Below, in pieces: positions 21,293 to 27,297 of a stretch of DNA of 29,317 nucleotides. The notes below the pieces were generated by a model, which saw only the letters and a list, made by a program, of their open reading frames with translations, was not told the origin of the DNA and did no database searches. How positions within the stretch are numbered: position 1 is the first letter of the stretch; each line of letters starts with the position of its first letter. This DNA comes from an uncultured Candidatus Saccharibacteria bacterium. GTDB taxonomy: Bacteria; Patescibacteriota; Saccharimonadia; Saccharimonadales; Saccharimonadaceae. The position numbers and the translations under genes are program-made. The stretch covers positions 1 to 29,317 of the forward strand of contig CAPFSK010000009.1 in assembly GCA_948614045.1 (NCBI GenBank), given 5' to 3'.

Positions 21293-22570
21293 ATGAGTTT
21301 GAAGAGTACAGTGGAGAAGATTCCGGGGTATAATTCCCTGGTGAAACCGTTGCATTATTTGCAAGCGGTGCGGGCGGCGAAGAAGTTTGATTATCCGGCA
21401 AAAGATCTGAGAGTGATTGCGGTGACGGGGACGAATGGCAAGACGACGACGAGCTTCATGATTTGGAAGATGTTGAACACGGCGGGGCATAAGGCGGGGT
21501 TACTGACGACAGTGGGGTGGAGTGAGGACGGCGAGACGCTGCATCAGCAGATGGAACATATGACGACAGAACGGGTCGAGGTACTGAACGAGCGGATGGC
21601 GAAAGCAAGAGAAGCGGGAGTGGAGTTTTTGGTATTAGAGGTAACTTCGCATGCGCTGAGTCAGTATCGGACGTATGGGGTGCCGATTGAGGTGGCGGTA
21701 CTAACGAATGTGACGCCGGAGCATTTGGATTATCATAAGACGTTTGAAAATTACCGGAAGGCGAAGGGGCGATTGTTCAAGGGAGCGAAAAATAGCGTAA
21801 TAAATGCGGATGATGATAGTGCGGAGTGGTTTACGGAAGTTGCTAAGAAAAATGCGTCTGGTGAGATAATTACGTATGGTATTGAGAATGGTGATTTGCG
21901 GGCTACAGAGATAGAGTTGGGGGCGGATGGTGTTCGATATTCGTGTGGTGATATAAAGGTGCGGACGCAGATTCCAGGAAAGTTTAATGTTTATAATTCC
22001 CTGGCGGCAGTGGCGGCGGGAAAATGCGTGGGGTTGAGCCCGGCGGAGATTGCGAATGGGATTTCTGCTTTAGAGTCGGTTGAGGGGCGGATGACGCGGA
22101 TATGTGAGGGGCAAGACTTTGAGGTGATTGTGGATTACGCACATCAGCCGGATGCGTTGGAGAAAGTGTTTGTGAGCGTGGGGCATGGAACAGGGTTTAA
22201 GGGTAAGATCATTGTGTTGCATGGAGGTGCGGGGCGACGTGATCATGCGACGCGGGAGCCACGAGGTGAGATTTTGGGGCGCGAGAGCGATATTGTGATT
22301 ATTACGGAAGACGATACGCGAGATGAGGATCCGCAGGAGATTGCGCAGATGTTTGTCGATGGGGCGGTGAAGACTGGGAAGACGTTGGATAAAGATTTGT
22401 TTGTTGAGTTGGACCGGGAAAAGGCGATTCGGAAAGCGATTGGGATGGCAAAGGCTGGAGATTTGGTGTTGATTCTGGGTAAGGGGCATGAGAAGACGAT
22501 TTTGCGGGGGGATAAGGCGGTGCCGTTTGAGGATATTAAGGTGGCGGAGAAGGTGTTGAAGGAGAAGTAG
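21293..22570 (+). CDS. murE: MurE-like UDP-MurNAc-peptide ligase
   Basis: 425 aa. The ATP-binding loop is VTGTNGKTTTS (44-54), followed by LEVTSHALSQYR and NVTPEHLDYHKTFENYRKAK in the central domain. In the C-terminal domain are EGRMTRI, VDYAHQPDALE and ILGKGHEKT, all MurE-type motifs. The N-terminal substrate domain is shorter than in typical MurE (about 490 aa). The DNPR motif of meso-diaminopimelate-adding MurE is not present: the site reads ITEDDTRDEDP. So the third residue added may be lysine, ornithine or something else (inference). Acts in the cytoplasm in peptidoglycan precursor synthesis. Hairpin element copy 2 begins 28 nt after the stop. Confidence 0.85.
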   Translation: MSLKSTVEKIPGYNSLVKPLHYLQAVRAAKKFDYPAKDLRVIAVTGTNGKTTTSFMIWKMLNTAGHKAGLLTTVGWSEDGETLHQQMEHMTTERVEVLNERMAKAREAGVEFLVLEVTSHALSQYRTYGVPIEVAVLTNVTPEHLDYHKTFENYRKAKGRLFKGAKNSVINADDDSAEWFTEVAKKNASGEIITYGIENGDLRATEIELGADGVRYSCGDIKVRTQIPGKFNVYNSLAAVAAGKCVGLSPAEIANGISALESVEGRMTRICEGQDFEVIVDYAHQPDALEKVFVSVGHGTGFKGKIIVLHGGAGRRDHATREPRGEILGRESDIVIITEDDTRDEDPQEIAQMFVDGAVKTGKTLDKDLFVELDREKAIRKAIGMAKAGDLVLILGKGHEKTILRGDKAVPFEDIKVAEKVLKEK

Positions 22571-22598
22571 TGTTTCATAATCTTTCTAGTTAACCCGG

Positions 22599-22778
22599 CT
22601 ATATTACTCTAGCTATACTTTCTGGAATGGGAGCCTCGCGCTAGGATGAGGGTTTGAGTTTTACCTGACGGTCGCAAGAGTTCCACGGACATAACCGTGC
22701 TGACTTTTGCTAAAACTCAAACCCTCATCTTTGGCTTGGCTCTTTTATATTCCAGAAAGTATAGCTAGAGTAATATAG
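22599..22778. repeat. Long hairpin element, copy 2
   Basis: A perfect 30-bp outer stem (22599-22628 with 22749-22778). Then a GAGCC/GGCTC pair, an internal loop with TCGCGCTAG, an 18-bp stem GATGAGGGTTTGAGTTTT, the 5' bulge CCTGACGG, and the AGTTC/CTGACTT loop below a terminal CACGG/CCGTG hairpin. The outer stem matches copy 1, while the inner stem matches copy 3. So the two halves have separate histories while base pairing is kept. Confidence 0.85.
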
Positions 22779-22857
22779 ACTACTTAAATAAGGATTATAA
22801 AACACCAAGCTATCTCTGTTGAGATGAGATTGAACTAGTAATACGGGAACAAGTTGG
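22779..22857. repeat. Conserved tail of hairpin element, copy 2
   Basis: It has TTAAATAAGGATTATAAAAC, CTCTGTTGAGATGAGATTGA, and then AACTAGTAATACGGGAACAAGTT-like sequence (a weak hairpin). The 3' end touches the stop of cassette D. Confidence 0.7.
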
Positions 22858-22858
22858 G

Positions 22859-23076
22859 TCAGCGGCAGCGGAGGGAAAGCCCGTTATAACGCGGTCCGCT
22901 ATAGGATGTTCCAGAACTAGTAGGATGAGAGTATAAAACATAAGTAGTATTAGACGAATGAGAGACTCGAGATCGCATGGTCACCTCATATCCGACGTGG
23001 CTGATTTGTCCGCCATCGAGCTGCAACCATCCACTACGGACAAAAGCCAATGGTAACTGTACTATGGTGGTGGCGC
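22859..23076 (-). pseudogene. Silent C-terminal cassette D (FVRSGW...LSLRCR)
   Basis: It begins with the 46-bp leader (23076-23031), encoding ATTIVQLPLAFVRSG. The variable body follows (WLQLDGGQISHVGYEV, SHSSNTTYVLY) and the end PRYNGLSLRCR-stop (TGA 22861-22859). The cassette starts 50 nt after the stop of the HAD-like gene. An upstream ATG at 23155 would lengthen the frame, but it only translates the end of that gene in a wrong frame. Downstream, in the minus sense, come the tail and hairpin copy 2, so cassette, tail and hairpin form one unit here. Confidence 0.75.
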
Positions 23077-23126
23077 AATAAATAGTGTGGAGCAAGAAAT
23101 ATCTCAGGCCTAAGCCCGAGATACGT

Positions 23127-23777
23127 TTAGAGGTGGCGATAGATGATATTAGCAATACCGTAAGAATTGCTATTGACTATGATAGCTTGTTCTCCAGATC
23201 CGCTAATAATATTAGAGAGTTGCGCAATGGCTTCATCTTTGCCGCTGCTTATCGGTATAATATCGAGGAAGCCGTAAAACCGTTCTGTACTGGCGCCGCT
23301 TGGCAACGTGCTAAAATCGGTGCCGATTTGTGATAGGACTTTGACGGGCCAGTCTTGCGTCTCGATGTGACTTTTGCATGAACGGAAACGTGGTTCAGTT
23401 TTGAACCACAGACGAAGTTTAATGGCAGTTTCCGTGAGCATAAGCTCAATGCTGCAGCGGTAAGGGCTATAGCTGATCGGTGTAGCTCGGTCGCAGACGA
23501 GGCTTTGGATTTGACGAATCAGGCTGCGACTTAGCTCGTTAATATGAACTAACTCATTTTGATTAGAAAAAATCGCGCCGCCATTGTCTGTGATGATATA
23601 GTCGACTAGGCTTTGCCAGTTGGGTAAGATTTGGTCGAGAACGGCGTGATTGTGTCCGGTTACAATAACGAAAAGATTGCCGGCGTTACGCCAGTTTTTG
23701 ACGGCACGTAAATTCTCTTCGAAGATGAGTGGGTCTTCTTGCTTGAGAGTGCTGTCGAAATCGCTGCAAAGGATCAT
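23127..23777 (-). CDS. HAD-superfamily (Cof/SPP-like) hydrolase with degenerate last motif
   Basis: 216 aa. Motif I is CSDFDSTLKQ (Asp6 nucleophile, Asp8). Motif II is VIVTGHNH, where Thr is the expected residue. SSGKDEAIAQL has the motif III Lys. Motif IV, normally GDSxND, reads IVNSNSYGIANI, so the Mg-binding acids are missing, and the protein stops soon after. Phosphatase activity is therefore doubtful; it could bind without catalysis or be decaying. AGGAGGTGA lies just before the ATG. On the same strand as the Mur-ligase-like gene upstream. Confidence 0.7.
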   Translation of the reverse strand: MILCSDFDSTLKQEDPLIFEENLRAVKNWRNAGNLFVIVTGHNHAVLDQILPNWQSLVDYIITDNGGAIFSNQNELVHINELSRSLIRQIQSLVCDRATPISYSPYRCSIELMLTETAIKLRLWFKTEPRFRSCKSHIETQDWPVKVLSQIGTDFSTLPSGASTERFYGFLDIIPISSGKDEAIAQLSNIISGSGEQAIIVNSNSYGIANIIYRHL

Positions 23778-23838
23778 TCATAATCACCTCCTTGTGAAGT
23801 TACTCCCATTCCCTATTGCTATTTATTATAACACGAGA

Positions 23839-24597
23839 TTATTTAGTAGCGGCGGGAGTAGCCTCAGGGTCGTAATTTGCGATACCTTCGGAGATAGTTG
23901 CAGGAGAGATATTGAGGGCGGTGGCAATAGCGGCGGCGCAGGCCATATAAGAAATTACGGGTTCACCGGTCAAGAAGCTAGCAACGGTGAAAGATTGACG
24001 GCCACAGACGAGGCTGGCTTCAGCGCCTTTGCGGTAAAGTTTGGAGAAATCAATGCGCATGTCGGAGTCGGAAGAGGCGCCGTAGGTGATAGTTTCGTTT
24101 TTACCGCGGAAGTTGGAAAAATCAGGGTAATGTGCGTCGTCGCGATTGAGAACGACAACCTCGGGGTTCATACGGAAAAGGGTGGATTTGGCGTTGAGGT
24201 AACCTGTGACATCCATGTCGTTTAGGCTAGAAGGAATAAAATCGGTTAGGGCGGCGACATAGATGGGGAGGCCAGAGAAGGTTTCGCGATCCAGAGCGGC
24301 AGCTGGAGTGGTAATAATAGCATAAGTAGCTTTCGCCTTCCAAGCGTCGTTGAGGAATTTATGGAGGACGGAGGCTTTGACGTCATTGTCCGAGGCAAGA
24401 ATGGCAACTGGTTGGTTTGCGGCGCGTAAGATTTCGTGGACATAGTGCGCGACGGTGGATTTGCCGGTAGAGCCGGTGATACAAATTAGGCGAAGGTCGC
24501 GAGCAGGATGACCATAGTAAGCAGCAAGTAGTTTGACCTTCGCTCGCTCGAGGCGAAGCCGTTTGTGATTCTTCCCCGAATTCTTATTACCTTCCAT
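23839..24597 (-). CDS. Truncated Mur-ligase-like ATP-binding protein
   Basis: 252 aa. A basic N-terminus precedes the P-loop CITGSTGKSTVAHYVHEIL (39-57; usual TGTNGKT replaced by TGSTGKST). Central-domain features follow (IITTPAAALDRETF, LNDMDVTGYLNAKSTLFRM, VVLNRDDAHYPDF), and a region aligned with the end of the central domain. The whole C-terminal Mur domain, which binds the incoming amino acid, is absent, and so is the N-terminal UDP-binding domain. It is therefore probably not a working ligase by itself. It ends with EATPAATK, a clean stop. It may regulate or assist the MurE-like enzyme at 21293 (inference). TGC-TACAAT lies 9 nt before the ATG. Confidence 0.75.
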   Translation of the reverse strand: MEGNKNSGKNHKRLRLERAKVKLLAAYYGHPARDLRLICITGSTGKSTVAHYVHEILRAANQPVAILASDNDVKASVLHKFLNDAWKAKATYAIITTPAAALDRETFSGLPIYVAALTDFIPSSLNDMDVTGYLNAKSTLFRMNPEVVVLNRDDAHYPDFSNFRGKNETITYGASSDSDMRIDFSKLYRKGAEASLVCGRQSFTVASFLTGEPVISYMACAAAIATALNISPATISEGIANYDPEATPAATK

Positions 24598-24606
24598 GAT
24601 GACTCT

Positions 24607-24615
24607 ATTGTAGCA
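24607..24615 (-). promoter_or_regulatory. Extended -10 near the Mur-like start
   Basis: The minus strand reads TGC-TACAAT, 9 nt before the ATG at 24597; leaderless or nearly so. Confidence 0.55.
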
Positions 24616-24644
24616 TGTTTTTTTGGTTTGGGGTGAAAAAAGTA

Positions 24645-24673
24645 TTGGTCAGATGAGAAAAATGTGGTACAAT
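24645..24673 (+). promoter_or_regulatory. Promoter of tRNA-Arg
   Basis: TTGGTC, 17 nt, TACAAT with TGG before it. The 75-nt leader holds TTGCGAA/TTCGCAA and GTGGATA/TATCCAC stems. Confidence 0.7.
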
Positions 24674-24753
24674 ATAAGTGTTGCGAATCTTCGCAATGCT
24701 CATTTTCATTTCAGGTGGATACGAAAGCGCTTGTCGCAGACTTATCCACATTT

Positions 24754-24830
24754 GCACCCGTAGCTCAGCTGGATAGAGCGTTGGCTTGCGGAGCCAAAGG
24801 TCGTAGGTTCGAATCCTGTCGGGTGTACCA
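24754..24830 (+). tRNA. tRNA-Arg (anticodon GCG), CCA encoded
   Basis: GCACCCG acceptor pairing with CGGGTGT (one G-T), D arm GCTC/GAGC, anticodon loop TTGCGGA (GCG), T loop GTTCGAATC, terminal ACCA. Confidence 0.95.
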
Positions 24831-24942
24831 AAATTTGGGTTAAAATCGGTTATTTTCGTTTTTCGGGTTTTCGCTCGTCTGGAGACGCGCTTCAACCCCT
24901 CAAATTCGAAAATCCCTCGGTTTTATCACCAAATTTTTTGTT
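24829..24942. repeat. Imperfect inverted repeat after tRNA-Arg
   Basis: AAATTTGG, TAAAA, CGG and ATTTTCG blocks on the left recur in reverse complement at 24909-24942, giving a long A/T-rich hairpin that could end the tRNA transcript. No gene is seen between 24831 and 25062. Confidence 0.5.
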
Positions 24943-24971
24943 GGTAAGATGCGCTTCGCTAGATAGAAGCC

Positions 24972-24985
24972 GAAATCCTGTCGGG
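24972..24985. repeat. Copy of the tRNA-Arg 3' end
   Basis: ATCCTGTCGGGTGT repeats the T-arm/acceptor segment of tRNA-Arg (24813-24826) about 160 bp downstream, without ACCA. It may be an old att scar or a degraded tRNA duplicate. Confidence 0.55.
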
Positions 24986-25044
24986 TGTTTTATTAAGGTG
25001 CGATGACAGTGATTTTATAGAGGTGATTTTGATTCCAACTTGTA

Positions 25045-25269
25045 CAGGCCGTACAATTTCATTTGGCTTTTGTCCGTAGTCATGCGGTATATGTTCGCGA
25101 TGGTAAACTATGGGACTTGGGTCAGTACGGGGTCTACTGGTTGCGTACGGTAGTCTCGTCTACCAACGCTCACGATTTGTGGTTTAATTCTATCAACGTC
25201 ATTCCGTCGTACAACGACTACCGTTGGTATGGTTTCCCCCTCCGCTGCCTCTACCCAGGTAGTGCCTAA
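25045..25269 (+). pseudogene. C-terminal cassette E (FVRS...YWLRT...FPLRC)
   Basis: The plus frame includes LAFVRSHAVYVRDGKL, QYGVYWLRTVVSSTNAH, INVIPSYNDYRWYG and FPLRCLYPGSA before TAA. It keeps TTGGCTTTTGTCCGTAGT at the anchor, but the 46-bp leader is replaced by a sequence similar to the hairpin-tail motif (ACTTGTACAGGCCGTACAA). An ATG in the anchor itself is absent, and an in-frame ATG occurs only from the overlapping ttATGgct-like context in other copies; no Shine-Dalgarno is seen. Its C-terminus has a 6-residue extension. Same strand as the large gene that begins 27 nt later. Confidence 0.7.
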
Positions 25270-25281
25270 TGGAGGAAAGTG

Positions 25282-25290
25282 TGGTATGAT
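25282..25290 (+). promoter_or_regulatory. Extended -10, leaderless
   Basis: TGG-TATGAT ends 6 nt before the ATG at 25297. Confidence 0.55.
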
Positions 25291-25296
25291 TGAAGT

Positions 25297-27141
25297 ATGT
25301 TTGGGAGGTTGAAGCCAGTGAAACCAAGTAATAGCCGAAGTATTGACGGGATGAGAAGTCCGCGGGCGGTTGAAGGTGATTCGGCGGTGTTGGATGCGCA
25401 GGCTTTGCCTTGGATGGAGGAAGAGCCGAAGCCGAAGGCGGTGGTGGGCGACGCGAAGTCGGATGAGGAGCAGTTAAAGGCAGCGCAACGGCAGAACCGG
25501 ATTATCAATTTCTTTAATGCTGATCAGGTAGTGACGGTGACGCCGGAAGAGATTGTGGGGCTGGACTCGAAGAATTTGAAGGAGTTGAAACGCGAACGGA
25601 TTAATAACCTGCGGCGGGCGGCGATGGAAGCGGAGGAGCCGAAAGCGAGTGCACGACAGCGGGGGGCGTTTCTGCGGCGGTTGGCGCAAGATGAGATTTC
25701 TTTGGAGGATGAGGCTGAATTCTTGATGCTGATTCGAGATCCGTTGAACGATCCGGAAATTGGGCCGGAGAGGATGTTTGAGATGATTACTCGCGACCCG
25801 CGACAGACGCAAATTTTGGCGATGGTAACGGGGCTAAACGCGTCAAATTGGCAAAAAGTTGACCAGGCGGCGATGACGAAGATTCTCAGGACAGAGCAAA
25901 GAGTAGGAGACCTTCGGACGCCAGTGGGGTTCAAGAAGTTAAGGCAGCATTTCCTAAAAGGGATTCGGCCGAAGGCGAAAGAGCAGGTTTATCGGCGGTA
26001 TGTGCAGTCAATGAACGAGTTGGAACGGACGCTGTATGGTGAGCGGCTGGATTATTACTTGCAGTTTGAGCAGATGAGAAAAGAGGCGCTGAGTGATGCG
26101 GAGGCGGATGGTGTGATTGAGGCGGCGCCAGAGCGGAAACGAGTGAAGATTGAACCGGTGACGGCGGAGCGAGCTGGAGAGATGTTGGGGCGGGCGGTGA
26201 TTGATGGTGACCCGTGGCGAGGGGGTAATTTGGAGCGGCATCTTAGCACACACAATCTCGCGGTGGCGAAGTTGGGGCCGGCATATGAAGTAAAGATGGG
26301 GGCGGAGCGAGTGTATTTATCGAAGGTATTCCAGGTTGGAAATGGGGTAATGGGAGTGATGGCGTATGTGCCGGAGCGGGATAGTTATCGAGTACGGTCG
26401 TTTTATAAGGAGAATAATCAAGCGTTGTGGCGGTATTTGCCAGATTATATCCGACGGGGAGATGGCGGGATTGATCGATTTTGTTATGGATATGGCGAGG
26501 AGTCGGTGACTTTGCCATTGGAGCTGCAGGAAGCGTTGGTGAAGATTGAGCGCGAACATGGTGTAATGTCGCTCACGGCAAATAGTGCAGCGTATGAGCC
26601 AGAGTTTTTCTTGACCGGGACGGCGCATGCGTATGAGACTTTGCAGGAGTATCAGACGTTGTGGAGTTATGGACGGATGAAAGGTGATTATTATACGCAG
26701 GTGTCGCGCGATGCGATTAATCATGATTTTGGTTTGAATGGTTTAAGTCAGAAAAAGGCGCCGTATACGTTGAGTATTGATTATAATCGGGCGCCGGATT
26801 TTGAGCAGCAAGTGGTGGAGTTTGAGCTAGATACGGTTGATGCGGGGCGGGTGACGGCGGAAGGATTTTTGTCGCATGACGGACAATATAATTGGCTGTT
26901 TTGTCGTGATGCGAAAGGGCGAGCGTGGGTGGAGTACGTCGAGGCAGTGTCGCCATTGACATCGACGGGACTAAGGCGCGATTGGGCGGTGATGGGTGAT
27001 TTTGCAACGAAATTGTATGAGCATAGTGCGCAGGCGGGGATTTATGGAGACCGGAATGATACGCGTGGGGCGAGACAGTGTATGTGGAATAATTATCTGA
27101 GTAATATTCCGTTGATACATGAGTATGTGAAGAGAGGCTAG
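25297..27141 (+). CDS. Large cytoplasmic-type protein of unknown function, paralogue 1
   Basis: 614 aa, no signal peptide or membrane helix. The N-terminal 130 residues are charged and disordered or coiled-coil-like. A helical region follows (LRTPVGFKKLRQHFLKGIRP, SMNELERTLYGERLDYY). The C-terminal half has aromatic-rich motifs (VRSFYKENNQALWRYLPDYI, YGYGEESVTLPLELQEAL, TSTGLRRDW) and ends SNIPLIHEYVKRG. All are shared with the neighbour at 27298. The family is unknown to me. With a T4SS-like machine nearby, a secreted effector or a structural protein of the epibiont are both possible (inference). Leaderless extended -10 at 25282-25290. Tandem duplication with divergence is evident. Confidence 0.75.
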   Translation: MFGRLKPVKPSNSRSIDGMRSPRAVEGDSAVLDAQALPWMEEEPKPKAVVGDAKSDEEQLKAAQRQNRIINFFNADQVVTVTPEEIVGLDSKNLKELKRERINNLRRAAMEAEEPKASARQRGAFLRRLAQDEISLEDEAEFLMLIRDPLNDPEIGPERMFEMITRDPRQTQILAMVTGLNASNWQKVDQAAMTKILRTEQRVGDLRTPVGFKKLRQHFLKGIRPKAKEQVYRRYVQSMNELERTLYGERLDYYLQFEQMRKEALSDAEADGVIEAAPERKRVKIEPVTAERAGEMLGRAVIDGDPWRGGNLERHLSTHNLAVAKLGPAYEVKMGAERVYLSKVFQVGNGVMGVMAYVPERDSYRVRSFYKENNQALWRYLPDYIRRGDGGIDRFCYGYGEESVTLPLELQEALVKIEREHGVMSLTANSAAYEPEFFLTGTAHAYETLQEYQTLWSYGRMKGDYYTQVSRDAINHDFGLNGLSQKKAPYTLSIDYNRAPDFEQQVVEFELDTVDAGRVTAEGFLSHDGQYNWLFCRDAKGRAWVEYVEAVSPLTSTGLRRDWAVMGDFATKLYEHSAQAGIYGDRNDTRGARQCMWNNYLSNIPLIHEYVKRG

Positions 27142-27281
27142 TTCTCGGAGCGAGCTACGGCGTTGAAGGCTGTACTGCTCAGTCGACGTACGCTAAGTAC
27201 GTCTCCTTCTGCGGTTCGCCTTCGCCTTGTATCTCATCTCCGATAACGTCGCCCCAGTTGACGCCACTCGGATAAAGTTTA
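27142..27281. other. Spacer between the two paralogues
   Basis: Non-coding by appearance. A GACGTAC-GCTAA-GTACGTC hairpin (27184-27202) without a T run is the only clear structure. Confidence 0.5.
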
Positions 27282-27290
27282 TGGTATAAT
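27282..27290 (+). promoter_or_regulatory. Extended -10, leaderless
   Basis: TGG-TATAAT ends 7 nt before the ATG at 27298; the spacing to TTGACG (27258) is too long for a classical -35. Confidence 0.65.
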
Positions 27291-27297
27291 TATAACA

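Noticed and set aside
22859..23155. 98-aa protein starting at an ATG inside the HAD gene end
   Set aside because: The first 28 residues are the end of the HAD gene read in the wrong frame; the family similarity begins only at the cassette leader.
24605..24895. 96-codon minus frame containing TPDRIRTYDLWLRKPTLYPA
   Set aside because: This is the well-known false translation of the antisense of a tRNA (here tRNA-Arg).
4799..25269. Diversity-generating retroelement as source of cassette variation
   Set aside because: The target type (C-terminal lectin-like fold) would fit, but no reverse transcriptase or template repeat is in the window and differences are not visibly restricted to adenines. 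Not excluded for the whole genome.
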